This document shows positions 35,478 to 49,294 of a DNA stretch of 64,000 bases, piece by piece (within the stretch, counting starts at the first letter, position 1; each line of letters starts with the position of its first letter). The position numbers and the translations under genes are program-made. Location of the stretch: contig OY848919.1 of NCBI GenBank assembly GCA_963693285.1, positions 7,807,461 through 7,871,460 on the forward strand. Reading direction: 5' to 3'. The stretch comes from Xestospongia muta. Taxonomy: Eukaryota; Porifera; Demospongiae; Haplosclerida; Petrosiidae. The notes beneath the pieces were generated by a model that saw only the letters and a program-made list of their open reading frames with translations, searched no databases and was not told the DNA's origin.

Positions 35478-38400
35478 ATGGATGACTCGCTCGAAATCTA
35501 CAGGAAAGCCGCCCTCGATACCTTTAATTCACAATATGACAACCTCTGTTTAGCTCTACAAGGATGTATGACAAAATTTATCGAGGAAGCATTTGCCGCT
35601 AGTCTGATATCTGAGTCTGTTATGAGAAGCGAGAATTTTCCTAAAATCGCTAATGAATTTAAAACTAGATTGAAGTTGAGGAATACTTTAGAGGACGTAC
35701 AGACACACTTTCATTGTCTTATTAAAATTCTTAAGAATCTTGGTGGACCAGCAGCAATTGTCGGTAACAATCTGGAGGTGGACGTGTCAATTTTAGCTAC
35801 CCGATACCGTGGTATGTCAATGACAATGTATTAAAATATTCCCAGTCTATTATGTATTGTTAGAATAAAGAGAATTAATAATGTGCGACCTTTTATGGGA
35901 GACAATGTTATTTGAGAAACATAAATTACGAACCTATTCGTAAACTTTAAAAAAAACACTATTGTGGAACTAAATGAGCTTCAGTTATCATGTCACAATT
36001 ATATATGAGTTATTATACACTTGCGTCAAGGTAGATATAGATATGTGATTTATGCACCAATGATCACCAATATCTAACAAGACCAAGGTGTATGACCCAC
36101 TTTTACCATGTTAACCACTCAGATACACTGCATCTACCTATTTGGTTACACATATGTCAAGATCTGCTTATTAGTTTTAAAGTAACACTTGTCATTTTAC
36201 TTGCACAAAAAGAAATGACATCCTTGTTTATCCTTTTGTATATAACACATGACAAAGCTTTTATTCTAGCTACAGTGTTACACCTTCATTGGGCCCACCC
36301 CCTTATTTGATGTTCAATAGTGTGTCTTATTGATTAACTAGGGATTCTTACTAGGTTCATTATTGTCACTTCTAAACAAAGGGTTATACTCCAAACTTAA
36401 CAATGCTGTTTAGGTTATGGAAATGTTTTTACTTAGTATTAGAATCTTATTGAAAAAATTGAACTACTCAAGTAGTCTTTTAAAGTCAGCCTCTTTGCTT
36501 AGAGAGAAAGGCCTCATGAGACTACCACTGAAATTTGGCATCAGCCACACTCAGTATTCAATTTGTGAAGTCAATTCCTTAAATCTTTGGTTGTCTCACA
36601 ATTTCAGGCTCATTGTTTTTCATGTATAAAATCTCTTGAGTATTGAAACTTTGATATTGCTAATCTATATGATATTACTAATCGATTTTAACATTTCACA
36701 ATGTAAGCTATAATAGATTTACAGATTTGTATGTAAAGGCAGCAATTTCCGTCAAATTGATTGTTATAACCTCGAAAATCATAGCCTCAGAAAAGAGTGT
36801 ATAAGTTCTTATATGTCTCACTTAATTTGAAATGGAACTATAATAATTTCATTGCTACTTCTTTAAATTTATATTCTCTTGTTAATTGTTAAACATTTGA
36901 TTACAAATATTAAGTGTATTATTCACACAAAAACAGTATTTATGCATACAATATAGGTCTGGTAGACAGAGCCATTTATATAAAAGCTGTGACTGCACCA
37001 TTACTCTTTATGTTTTACAATGGTTGTCTCAAACAACAAATAACACAATATTTACTACTTTACTTTGTATGAACTTTACTTTCATATTTAGCTTTTCAAT
37101 ATGATTCTCACAAGCATTTAACTAACCATCATACTCTGAGACATTGTTCAGTTCTAGTACCATTATAAATCAGTACTGTTCTAATCTCATGTTTTACAGG
37201 ATATATTGTACTCACAATGGGTGTCAATGCTCATGACTATAGTTATTGACCCCACCCATTAGTATATATAATAGCTTTCATATAGCTAATAAATACACTA
37301 ATTTAAAAAAATTTTAAGTGTCACTTATGTGTCTTTGTATATTATAATATCTCTTTATATTAGACCTTTCAAATCTATTGAGTCAGTATGATCTATCATA
37401 TGAAGAAGTAGAGAAAGAATGTGATGATTGTCTTTTCATCGAAGTCTCACAACGTATGAATGATGACTATATAGCAGCTGGTCATTGTCTTGAATTATCA
37501 ACTAAAAGAGTGTTCATTATTTCACGAAGTGATAAAAGTGATGTACAGAAGAAGATTGAGTTTTTGTGGATATGGAAACGAATGAATGGTAGGGCAGCTA
37601 CTTATGAAAAATTGGCTAATGCTTTCTTAAAAATGGAAGATCGTTTTGTTGCTGAATCTATTATGAAATACCTTTCAAAAAAACGAATATTGCCACAAGC
37701 AACAATATGTCAATTTGATCCAGAGAAAGCAGAAAATCATTACCCCAATTGGAAAGATTTAACAGAGATTGAGCAGGACATGATAAGAAACCAACTAATG
37801 GATGAGAATCGTGATATACGTGTAGCATATACTGTCTTTGTTGCTCGACTTATACAATCATTCAAAAAACGTGAAGTTCACCCAAGAGATATTCAGTCTA
37901 TTATACAAAGCGATTGTCCTTTAGGAAAGGACCAACATGAACCAATAATGGTTTTTGATTTCAGAAGAGATGATACCATTTCAGATGTGTTTTCCGAGTT
38001 GTCCAAACACTGTACATGGTTCAATTATGATTCATTTGAAGTTATAGTAAAGGTTTTGGGAGATCAATCTGAAAGGAAGTGTTTAAAGGAATATAAAGAT
38101 AAACATCTCGTTCCATATTTAAAGCACTCCATTTTTGAGATACCATGTGCAACTTCCCATACTCGATCTCAATATACTAAGCTTCTGCTCAAAGTGTCTG
38201 CAGATTTCATCATAACTGGAAGGGAAGTTAAAGTTGTTCAACGTAACCTTGCCAAACTACTGGGTTTTAAATCTAGTACCCTGTTATGTTTTGAGAATTA
38301 TAATGAAGGCTGTATTGAATTAGTATTTAGTCTACCCACTGTAGTGTTGGAGAAAAGCTCCCCTGACTCCAAGCTTTTTACTTATATTGAATGGGACAAG

Positions 38401-41400
38401 TCAACCGAATCTTACAAAATTAATGCTGATCTAATGACTGTGTTGTAAGTATTATTTAAAATATATTCACACTTATGACCCATATTAGATCATATTCTGA
38501 GAAACCAGAGGTATCTCTACTTGTAAAGTTGCTGCTACAAAAAGATGAAAGTTAGTCATTTTGCACCTATTTGAATATTCTAACCTATGCCGTATTTTGT
38601 TGTCAAAGTCAGGTCATTTTAAAGCATATATTTTGTGTGTGTGTGTGTGTATACTGTATACCGGGATTTATTGGCGACTGATAAATTTGGCAATTTGTCA
38701 AATTTCAAAAAATTGCCAAATAAACAACCGGCAAAATGTTTCATGTAGTCGCCACACCCACAATTTTTATTTTGTACACGTGAAACATTATGGCTGGATG
38801 GCTAAAGTGGGTGTGGTAACAAGACGTGTGCTAAATTCGTCAAATTTAATCTCGCCAATTATGAAATTTTACAATTCCACCAAATTTTACTGTCGCTAAT
38901 AAATCCTGGTATATGGTATATATATATATATATATTCATGTGTATATTATATATATTTTATTATTACTAGCATGTAGTATGGACAGAGAAGGGTCACATG
39001 ATCAATCCTCGACTAACACTTTATCAGGTACATGTACATTAATTGAATAAACCTATGTGCCTAATGTAAACAGAGAATCTGAAATTATTGGATAGACTGA
39101 GTAACGCAAAGACTTTAGAAATTGAAAATTTGACCAGACACAAAGAGGGTGAATTACTTTTAATAGTATATACGTTTATGTATTGTTATGTATTTATAGC
39201 TACTGATAAAGTATTAATAGACAACCAAGAAGAGATTAGGAGATTACAAGTAGAAATAAAATCACTAAGAGAAGATAATGGGCTCATTTGTTTGATTGAG
39301 AAGAAGAAAAGTAAGAAACACATGGCAGTTTTCTACATATTTGTGACTGCTACACAAAACCTACTTTATATAATAATGCACTTAAGCTCAAGGTTGGTTG
39401 ACACTAACATGAAAAAACAGTGTCATTAGAAGTTAGTCAGTTAAAGTTGACACAGAGAAGTGAGATTCAGCAATATATAATCTATAAGATTATTATCAAG
39501 AGCACATAATGAAAGGAGACAAGAAGAGTTCTACCTGGTATTTTAATCAACTGTATAGGATTTCATACTCCTTGTCTTTTCTTTTTTTTGGCTCCTGTCA
39601 TTATGTATAATTATTATTTTAAATCTAATATTGATTTGTATGCTAAACATGTTCTTTTATTCTACAGAATTACAGAAGGAGATACAATCGTTACAAGAGA
39701 TAATAATATCTCTTACTTTACAACTAAGAGAGAAAGAAGATAGAAATCTTCATTTAACAGAGAACATAAAAAGTATATTAACAATATATATAGCTCTTTA
39801 CTTTATTTATTGTAGATTTGAGGGCTAGAACCTTAGAGGTAAGCGGTCTTCTTAAAACTAGTCATCCACAGCTAAGTCAAAAACTTGAGCAACAACTTGA
39901 TAGAAAACAAGAAGGTATAGGTACACTTGTTCTTTAAAAAAATTTATTTGGTCATTCACTCGCCTAATTTCTCACTTCAGACACAGAAGCATATGAGCTG
40001 TTTGACAAGATGAAAGCACTGGAGGACCTCACATTAACTGTCCAAGAAAAAGAATGTATTGCATAGCTATTGAAAATGTAAATCCTATATATATTGTGTA
40101 CATTGTAGGTACTGACAGACAAGAAGAGATTACAAAATTACAGGAGGTTATTAGTTCACTAACTCTACAACTGACAGCTAAAGATAAAATCATCACTCAG
40201 TTAACATCAAAAGATGCAGATGAGGAGGACAGCCAACAAGAAGAAGATGAAGAATTACCACGTAAGCTATAAATTTAACTTTTGTAACATTTTAGTACTA
40301 TAATTAAGTTTGTACTTGCTTATAGCTATAGCACACTCCTACAACAGATAATTATAGTCAATTTCACGTGTAGTAACTGCATGTTAAATTTATTCCATGA
40401 AGAGACAACTCTGTTTTCTTAGTTACTATTTTGAGAAATATTTGTTACTTGAAATTTTATCATTGTTTACTTAAAGTCAATTTGTATACGTAAAGCAAAC
40501 AAGATTCATATACTTCAAATATTTAGTGATAGCTATACTGATGTTTTTATTTGACCCATCGTAGGACAAATAAAACAACACATGATCACTGAAGTAGTTA
40601 CTCTAAACATAAGTTATAAGTGCTTAGGGCTACCACTAGCAATATATGTTCACAGGAAAGAATAATTGAGTATACAATTTAAAGACTATATTCTGTCACT
40701 TAGTTTTCTAGAAGTCACATGTCTTTACTATTGAATTTATACATGCACTCACATGAATGGATTGTACATGTACATGTACATGTACTGTATATATTGGAAG
40801 CATTGAAAGAATAAAATTGAAATGTTCCAATAAGTTTTGTTCAATAAATGTAGTATTAAAATTTGGTGAATTTCAAGAAGTCACCAAACTGGCAAATTAA
40901 TCCCTCAACAATATTTTTAGCTATATTTATATGTGTATTCATATGTATGATGAAAGCATAAGAAAAGAAAACAAGAATACAATTGAAAAAATCATCCTAT
41001 CATTGTTTTTGAAGATACAGTGAACATTGACCAGTGGTAGTAGTAGTGTCTATGGAAGACTAATAGTTATAGAATACTACAGACATACTATAGAAATATA
41101 GAAGAGCAAGCTAGTGAGAAGTGTTGAGCATTGCCATTAACACCCACCATTCTACATCACTTTAATAACGTTCATTTGTTACTATATGCATTGGCAGTTA
41201 ACTGATACTGTTTGATTTCATTCACTGTTTTTTAAAGTCAATATATTTAAAACCTGATAACAAACATATCTATATAGTTATTGTCTATCAAGGTTTGGAA
41301 AGCCACCTACATAAGTGAATAACTTAGTTGAATTAGTCAGTGTGTGTAACTATTTTGTGTGTGTAAAATATTATAATAATTATAATAATTATAGTAGCTA

Positions 41401-41985
41401 TGTTTTATTATAGGAGACACTGGAGGTGTTCACTGGACTAGTAACAGTGTTATACTTACTTCATCTACTGTGGCAGAATGTAAAGAAGTCATATCTCGAT
41501 TAAAGAGACAACGAAACACAAAATGGAGTATCGAACTCAACTCGTTATCTCCTGATAGTTTATTAACACTATTAGCTGATTTCAAAGAATGTCCAGTACG
41601 AAAACTTTATATAAGGAACACTCATTTCGACAGTAACTGTGTCAGTGAACTAATGCAAATAGTGACTTATAACGAAACAATGGAGATCCTGGAACTTTAT
41701 TTCTCACCTCTCTTGCCAAATACTTACCATTTACTTACTGCTGCTCTCAGTAGTAATAAAACGCTCAAAGAGTTATACTTGTGGTATGATAATAATATTA
41801 GTGACAACAACATACCTCACATTCGTGACATTATTACAACCAATACAACGTTAGAATATCTATCTCTCTACTGTCCAAATATTACTAACTTTGGTATAGA
41901 ACAAATACAAAATGTTTTAGTTCATACTAACAGTTTAGCAGTTAACACTTTGTATGTGTACATTAATGGTCATAGACTCTGTTAA
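35478..41985 (+). CDS. Death-domain/coiled-coil/LRR protein, twelve exons, 920 aa
   Basis: Exons 35478-35811, 37364-38444, 38489-38550, 38971-39027, 39074-39148, 39200-39310, 39421-39459, 39668-39772, 39816-39914, 39981-40055, 40109-40261 and 41414-41985 all join in phase. Residues 1-111 form a helical, death-fold-like domain. About 144-212 is a death domain (AAGHCLELSTKRVFIISR to VAESIMKYL). About 270-470 is a conserved region I know only from uncharacterised sponge and cnidarian proteins (KHSIFEIPCATSH; GCIELVFSLPTVV). About 500-730 is coiled coil from seven small exons bounded by phase-1 introns. The last exon has four LRRs of NLR/RI type (LYIRNTHFDSNCVSELMQIV). The plan suggests an intracellular immune or apoptotic adaptor without a NACHT domain. 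Confidence 0.85.
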
Positions 41986-42139
41986 TTGTACTTATTTTTG
42001 TACTGTTGTTACACTTTTTGCTAAATTTAAATTATTTTAAAATCAAACCAGTGCTGTTAGTCCTCTGACCTAGAAACAGTGTCTATCATATTCTGTTTCT
42101 GTATGAGTAACCTACAACTGTGTCTTTTGCGATGTTATT

Positions 42140-43270
42140 GATTACTGCTTGCATCCTGTTGACCACCATTTTCAGGAACATCACCACTTGATGCCTCATG
42201 GGCAGTTGAGCACTGATGAGGTCAATGACAATTTAAATCAACCTACCTTTGACTTACAAGTCTCCAAGGTGGACATTTTGAAGAGAGTTCCAAGGGCATC
42301 TAGAAAGTTGGATGTTAAGAAGCTGGCATCAATTCTGTAAGTTGGTTTGTCATCTAATGAACATTCTCAATGGATTAGTGTCATTCTGTTTGCTACTAGC
42401 AAGGAATCAATCCGATTGGAGAAACCAGACCAATTGCAGTTTTGCACTGCCTTCCTCCCAAATTTGTTGCAAAACTTACCATAGAAAAGATGGAGAAGTC
42501 ACTTGCTCAAAGACAGATGGACAAAGGCACAGCAAAAAGAGCAGAAGCTGCTCTTCAGGCCACCATCATTTATGGATAATCATGATGCTGGCCATGCCAA
42601 CATGAGATTAGGTTTAAAGAATGGTTTTGATTGAGTCTATAGGGATAAATTGCTAAAAACAGCATAGAAGAGGTAGCTGTACTTCTCCTTTTTATCACTT
42701 CACCTACTTTGCTCCTTCCATCTCTTCTGGGGAGATACATTACTTCTTTCTACAGAATGAGTGCTGCAGGGAGACCCACTCAGACCTTTATTGTATTTGG
42801 TTCATATTTCACATCATTTCTCAATTAAAACATGCGTTCTGTGTTTTTACCTAGATAATGGCACCATTGGTTACAACTGTGATAATATTCATGACTTTCA
42901 ATTGTGAAAGAAGTAACTGCTATGATATTCCTCCAATTAAATCAGAATCAATCAGAACTTATCTTTAAAGACCCTACCACTAGATTGCTGCTATTGACAG
43001 CACTGCCAGGTGTGCATAAGACTGAACCCAGTAAAACCACTTCACTTAGTTTCAGCAATAGATGACATTGAGTCCATCTTCAATTTACTCCTTGAAAGGG
43101 TCCACTTTCTGAATGTAATGAGGGTTAGATTGCAGTACCTCGAAAGCCATGATGACTTACTGTTTCTCAAATACCCATTTGGTATCACTAAATTTTAGCA
43201 AATACAATGACCTTCTGAGATCTAACGTGAGCAATATTACGTACACTTGCCTACAAGATTCCAATTCAGA
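42140..43270 (+). pseudogene. Decayed LINE-like retrotransposon ORF
   Basis: An upstream piece (about 42180-42345 and onward) reads LPHGQLSTDEVN-like text, then NQPTFDLQVSKVDILKRVPR and ASRKLDVKKLASIL. This is the region preceding the reverse transcriptase in a common group of marine invertebrate retroelements. A downstream piece (about 43010-43200) reads RLQYLESHDDLLFLKYPFGI, like the post-RT part (LDSHDALFLLKN.F.IPKL). Frames shift repeatedly and the catalytic middle is missing. Confidence 0.45.
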
Positions 43271-43989
43271 CTGTAGAAGGTATGACAATTAATCTTGTGG
43301 GATAAAAAATCCTAAATATAAAAGGCATTTAAACTAGCATCATCAAGTAAATACAGTAAAGGAGAAAGGTATACAAATAAGTCAAAAACATGGAGATATT
43401 CATTATATTGTAATACACTATTTTCATTTTATAAAAATATGATATTTATAATAAAAATAATGTACTACCAAGTTAACAGCATAACTTTATCTTAGCAGCA
43501 AACTAACAGGTGTACTTCTGCACATGGGTGGATTGACAATGGTCTGCGGGATGGAGTGTTCCGACAGCTTTATAAGAATGAATCATAAAAATTTGCTGAC
43601 ATTCTCAGGATGTCCTGGAGATACCTTCACACGTTTTAGAGACACTGGAATGATTCCAAGTTAAGTTTTGATAATGATGCTCTCTCAAATGAACTTAATC
43701 TCACTAACAGTTAATACCAGATCTATCATTAATGCATTCAAGTGAAATAAATATTATCAACAAAGAAATATAGTTAGGCACAAAGTACCTAGATTCTACA
43801 CTCTTCTTAAATTAGCCTCACATTCTTGAGTACAAATACCTGACAAATTTGTGTTTTGCTTTTGCATAGACAGTACTACATCAACAGGTGCATCTGTCAT
43901 CGTATTTAATTTTTTCCTTAATTTAAAGATTAACAACATACACATAAATATTGTCACTTAATTAAATAGACCTGAGCAATAACAGTAAC

Positions 43990-44903
43990 AATATACTAAA
44001 CAACAGAAAATTATTAATTCACCCAATGAAACTAGAATACCTTGTTTAGAGAGCCATGGAATTACACTTTGAGATCCTGGTAATTCTGGTGCCAAAGCAA
44101 TAATACAGATGTTTTCTAATGACCTATATTATTGTAGAACAGCTTCCTTTGATATTTCGTTTTGTATAAAGTGTAGACTATGAGGGCCTCTTTTTTCTTT
44201 ATTAATGAATGGTACTTCAACATGTGCACCTAACAATGTATTGATAGAAATACATTATATAAGTATAAATATAACTACTATCCATGCATTTATCTCTTTT
44301 AGAGACTATTTAATAAATCCCATGAATCATGCCTAACACAGTAGCTTCATGCTTCCCTCCATTTTTTCTCTTCACTACTAGTAAGACCTGTACAAATGAT
44401 CTTAAACTATCATAGTATATAGATGCTATAAGCAATACCACTTTATAATGTTCAGTAGATGAAGTCACTAGCATAAGGCAATAAGAAGTGACACTGTGTT
44501 TTAATAACTTTCTTGAAACTTTCAGTAGCCCTATTTCAGCTTCAACTGTACTTGAAAATGAATTTAAATCATGTCCAGCAATGCCTACATGATAACAATT
44601 AATATGTATCTATCAACCTTTGTACAAATATGCATATGTACTACATGTATAGTGTATTATTTTCCTCCATATATTGTTTATTCATTTTATAATTCTGTGC
44701 ATAACTTTTACCTTTAACCAGCAAATTAATAAACCCAGGTGAAGCTATTAGACATTGATACTCTATTGTTGATTTGGGATAATGTTCTACTAATGTCATG
44801 GGATCAATTATTTCACCATTTTAAACCCATATGTCTCCTTGTTCTAAAGCTCCACCTCTAAGGATTTGGCAATTGCGATAACATACTATGTCATTTGATG
44901 AAT
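43990..44903 (-). pseudogene. AMDHD2: N-acetylglucosamine-6-phosphate deacetylase (AMDHD2) pseudogene
   Basis: Three minus-strand exons are recognisable. Exon A (44712-44903) reads YRNCQILRGGALEQGDIWV, a stop, then NGEIIDPMTLVEHYPKS and CLIASPGFINLLVKG. Exon B (about 44315-44584) has HSVTSYCLMLVTSS where the family has HGVTSFCPTLVTSP. Exon C (about 43990-44230) has VPFINKEKRGPHSLHF, then ALAPELPGSQSVIPWLSKQG. The enzyme removes the acetyl group from GlcNAc-6-phosphate in amino-sugar recycling. Here the metal-binding HLEGPF reads HVEVPF, two stops are present, and the C-terminal half is not recognisable, so it is dead. The functional parent must be elsewhere. Confidence 0.72.
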
Positions 44904-45189
44904 CTACACAACAGACTATCAATAATGATCAAATAATGATGGAATACAAATAATGTCATTCGCTTTATATACAATTTCTGGTTTACAACTTCCTAAATTG
45001 CTAGCACTCTAGTGGTCTAGTTTTTGATAAAATTTGGTTTTGCAAGATCTTTTAATAGTTCAAACCTTTTCTCTAGGTCATTTTGAATCAAAGGTATAAC
45101 ATTGCACAGATTATACTCATAGTTAAGCATGTTATAGCGTGCATGTATATTGTTGTGTGCATAAAATATTTTATAATAACTATGCTTTA

Positions 45190-45560
45190 TTATAGGAAAC
45201 ACTGGAAATATTAAGTGGGAGAGTAATGAACTTACTTCATCTACTGTGGCAGATTGTAAAGAAGTGATACATCGATTAAAGAGACGACTGCACACAGCAT
45301 GGAGGATTGGATTCAAGTCATTAGATTCCGACAGTTATTAACATTATTAACCAATATTAATAAATGTCAATTGGAGGGACTTTATATAGAAAACACTTGT
45401 TTTGATATTAACTGTGTTGTTCAACTAGCACAAGTAGTAACTTATAATAAAACAATGGATTACCTACGTCTTACATCCTCACCACTTTTACAAGATACTT
45501 ACCAGTTACTAACAGGATATTTGTTCAACAGGAACATTGCTTGCTGCACATACTGTTAAT
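45190..45560 (+). pseudogene. LRR exon fragment, copy A
   Basis: Starts at a TATAG acceptor and closely copies the last exon of the death/LRR gene (SSTVADCKEVIHRLKRR; LYIENTCFDINCVVQLAQVV). A frame slip with stops near 45310-45350 and a stop at 45557 truncate it after about two LRRs. Confidence 0.75.
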
Positions 45561-45889
45561 TTTAATGTTTAGGGTTGAAGGAGTGAGGATCATAAGTCAA
45601 GTGCCAGCTCTAATTTAGGAAGTCAAAAATTGATGATTTTGATATACGTTTACAAAACTGCGAATAACTTACGAACGAAGGGAGATAGGTATAGACAACC
45701 ATAGTATTGTTTGAAAGCTTATTCTTTTCTCTTTCAGGGGTTAACTATTCTGATGTCAAGAGATGAAAGAGGATGTCACACTGTTTCTATGGAAACGCTT
45801 ACAATCATCTATTATTATTATTACGTTATTATGATGTAAAAATTGTTTTATTTCTAAAAATTGAAAGTATTGAACAAGGATATGAATCT

Positions 45890-47895
45890 ATTATTGTCAG
45901 AATTTTTTGCAATTTACTCTGGAATAATATGCTTCAAAGTATCTGGCAACACATAAATATGCCCGACATTTTGGACACCAGGACATAATTTTTGTGCCTT
46001 TTTGTTTATTTACTCTTAATAAAGTTTTCTTATAAGCACAAACAACACATTTTTTCTGAATAGAATGTCTGTAAATGAAATGTTTTCCAGTGAGCCTAGA
46101 AAGGCTAGTTGTGTGTGGACGACTAGGACCCTTTCATAACTGGTAAGCTGCTGCACAGCTGCAGTCAGGAATATGCAAGTTACATTCTGAAGAACTTTTG
46201 TGGTTTGACTTTGTTATCATCGGGTGTATTCTTTTTATGGATAACAAAAGCATTGGTGATTGCCTGATCATGAAGTCTCCAAAACAGACATCCCCACCAT
46301 TTCATTCTTTTGCGACCAACTGAGTAGTAGCACATTGCTTGATCGGCCAATTTACTCCTCCCATATGCTTATTGTAATTAGCTATTATCTTTGGACAAGA
46401 TACAAGTCTCTTTCCATATCAAGCTGACGCTTTACAAATGTATCTGAATCACTTACAAATCTGGATAGACAGTACACATCCTTGTTGTCATGGCATCAAG
46501 CTGCTATTAGTGCTTCGTGAAATACAAACTTCTAATCTCCCCTAACCATGCCCTCTGTTTCCTTCAAAACTTTAGGAAACTGTTTATGATTTGTTGGAAG
46601 TGTTCCAGTGGCAGTAATTTTCTTTGCAAGGAGACCTTTAAAAAGAATTAGAGAGGTATAAAAATTATCCGTGTATGTACCCTTTACTATACAGAGGTTC
46701 CATCAACCTCATGAGAATATCATAATTATGTTTGTCTTTTAGGATAGTCTGAAGCAGATGAGTTGGCACCAGTGTAGACCTCAAATGTATAAATATAAGC
46801 ATTGTGTGCATCACTACAAACCCATACCTTTATCCCCCATTTAGCAGATTTCTTCAGCATGTACTAAATGAACGAAAGACGACACTTGGTCCAAATCATA
46901 CTTTCATCAATTGACACTTGCTAATGAAGGCCATATAACTGTGGAGCACTTTCTGCACATACATTCAAAAGAGGATGTACTTTCCAGAGCTTGTCATAAC
47001 CAGGGTCAGTGTAACTTGGAGCATTGGTATTATCTACTACATGAATATTGTGTAATATTTGATGAAACTGATTCCATGGGCATGATAACACGAAACCATA
47101 AGTGACAAAGGATGGGATCTGTCGACCATTAGTCATTTAAGGAAGGTAAGGATATTATTCCCATGGCAATATTTATGCCGATAAAAGCCATTAGCTCTTC
47201 TCGAGAAACAGGATTCCAAGGACTAAATATAGTATCATTGTTCAGGGTTCATTGTTGGGCAGCATATCAATTTGTTTCAGTTAGAAGGTTATCATAAAAC
47301 TGTTCTGGTATCAACAAATGAAAGCACTCCTGTGGGTCGGTAATACTGATAGCTTTTCTAATAGGGCATGGAGGACTCCTGAGAAGGAGATGTCTTCTTC
47401 AGAAGAATCTGATTCACTTTCATCCTTCTCACCTTTCTTCTTGTTCCATTTCCACTCTGGTTTACCACATCCACATTCATGATCACCCCGTCTATGATTA
47501 CCCCATCCATGATTACCATGTCCATGATTACCACGCCCACGAATACCATGCCCACAATTACCACATCCACAAATACCACGTCCACGATTACCACATCTAA
47601 GGTTATTACCACCTTCACTACTACTACCATCAATTCCAGCCAGGTCTGTGATCTCAGAATCGGAAGACAGGGATTTCGTGACATTGATTTTTAACCTAAA
47701 AGAAAATGAACTATGTATTGAGTATGTTGGTTGTCTAAAATTTTACACGAAGTAGTTGTGTCACTATCTGTGTCTTTTTCTGACTCTTCTGGAAACACAT
47801 CTTCAAGCAATGAATCTCTTTCAGCTGCAAAAGTTTCATTCATGTTGAAAACAATATCCGATATATCAGATTCAAGATACTAGCATAGGGTTAGA
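45890..47895 (-). pseudogene. piggyBac-family transposase pseudogene
   Basis: From 47880 leftwards: an acidic N-terminus (SDISDIVFNMNETFAAERDS), a Gly/His-rich repeat (47470-47600), then WNPVSREELMAFIGINIAMG, PWNQFHQILHNIHVVDN, VSIDESMIWTKCRLSF, KKSAKWGIKVWVCSDAHNAY and, near 46310, CYYSVGRKRMKWWGCLFW. The last part is a cysteine-rich piggyBac finger (CVVCAY...WCPKCRAYLC) near 45930-46050. D in SIDES is the usual first catalytic residue. Many stops and frameshifts are present. The right end CTAGCATAGGGTTAG fits a piggyBac terminus (CCC...; TTAA target changed to TTAG). The paralogous sequence at 49590-49680 lacks this insertion. Confidence 0.8.
47470..47600 (-). repeat. 12-bp coding repeat in the piggyBac N-terminus
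   Basis: Units like GGTAATCATGGA encode a G-[NH]-[HR]-G low-complexity tract on the minus strand. Confidence 0.8.
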
Positions 47896-48058
47896 AAAAT
47901 ATCTACATGTATAATTATCGATCAGTTATTAAGTTCACTGTTTAGTTATTAAAACACAATAGGCTTTAATTCGTTCTAATAGAACATACGGCTCTTGTTT
48001 CTGAATCTTTTATATACTTCTTTACGGACGAATAAGCACTGCGATCTCTTTAAAGGAA

Positions 48059-48101
<43 letters not shown>
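48059..48101. repeat. (AAT)n microsatellite
   Basis: About fourteen AAT/TAA triplets. The duplicated unit has a shorter tract at 49903-49930. Confidence 0.95.
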
Positions 48102-48102
<1 letters not shown>

Positions 48103-48403
48103 GAGATGAATCCTATATATTTCAACTGACTAGTTTGTTTAGTTGAAATAGTATCTGCCTATTGCTTCAATTGAGACCGTATTCAATTCAATTGAGACAA
48201 TATTTGAGAAAGAGATTACTTTTTGGCTTCTAATTGGTTTATGTATATTGGGTTACACTTTTGGCTTTGTGGCTTTGTGCTTATTTTGTATTGATGAAAA
48301 TGTTGTAACAAGACCTCAGTTAATGTACATGCACTAGTAAAATATACATAAAATTTTAATACATGTATATAAAATTATGTACGCTACAGCATATTTGCCT
48401 GTG

Positions 48404-49285
48404 ATGGTTAACAAGAAAGAAGTTACTCTAGTTATGACTGTGGGTCTTGTCCCTCTGTTCATATGTTTTATTGGCTTGTTTCCAAGTGGATTTGATCCTG
48501 TTAATGGACTTAATAAATAGTATGTATTAATGTATCATGTTTATATATACATTGTGTAGTTCCTTTAAGATTTCGTACTTCTTATTTCAAAAGTAAATAA
48601 TTTTTTAGCATAAATATGGCAATTGCATCTATTTATATGTCTGAAAAAAAATTGTAGATTGCACTAATTTTGACTGCATTATCAAACATTTCATTATAGC
48701 CTTACTAAGATGTATACAACAAATCCATTTCCAGGTCATGATTGACATTTCATACTCATTAGTAGATCAAATGGTAATGTCCTCTAATTTATAAAAAATC
48801 ACGAATGAGAAGGTATTGGGTGCAATTAACTTATCTGTTTCAATTTGAAAGTTATCTTGTAAGCACCAACAACAGTGAATGTTTAAATTAACTACAGTAG
48901 GGTAAGTTATTTTAGCATATACAAGCTATTGTAATAGTGGGAGGTACCTGAATATATAAGATTTCTAATAGTTGTAATTGTAAAAGGTAATCACTTTCAT
49001 AACATATCATGGCAATTAGTATGCAGTTTGAAACAATTTTAATTGCTACGAACACACAAATTCACATGATGCAACACCTATAGGCCCACTTGTCATACTT
49101 GTTAACAAATATTATATATTAATTATTGAATGAATTATCTTTTTTATTATAGTCATGACCAAGTTACTGGATTTCCTTCACCACTATGTTTGACAATTGT
49201 GACCTTATTGACCTACCTATTACTTCTGGTCTGTTTCTATTTGGATCTGCTTTTGAAGAGCAATAAACTTTTAATAATGTCAACA
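48404..49285 (+). pseudogene. Truncated membrane-protein gene, copy A
   Basis: Exons 48404-48519 (MVNKKEVTLVMTVGLVPLFI) and 49153-49285 (VTLLTYLLLLVCFYLDLLLK) are close paralogues of the first two exons of the gene at 50385. They join in frame if the GTATGT donor at 48520 is used. Exons 3-7 are missing because the duplicated unit ends at about 49290, where LRR copy B begins. It would encode only two transmembrane segments. Confidence 0.65.
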
Positions 49286-49294
49286 GTGTGCAAT

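Noticed and set aside
47479..47694. Thr/Met-rich repeat protein on the plus strand
   Set aside because: Antisense of the Gly/His repeat in the piggyBac N-terminus.
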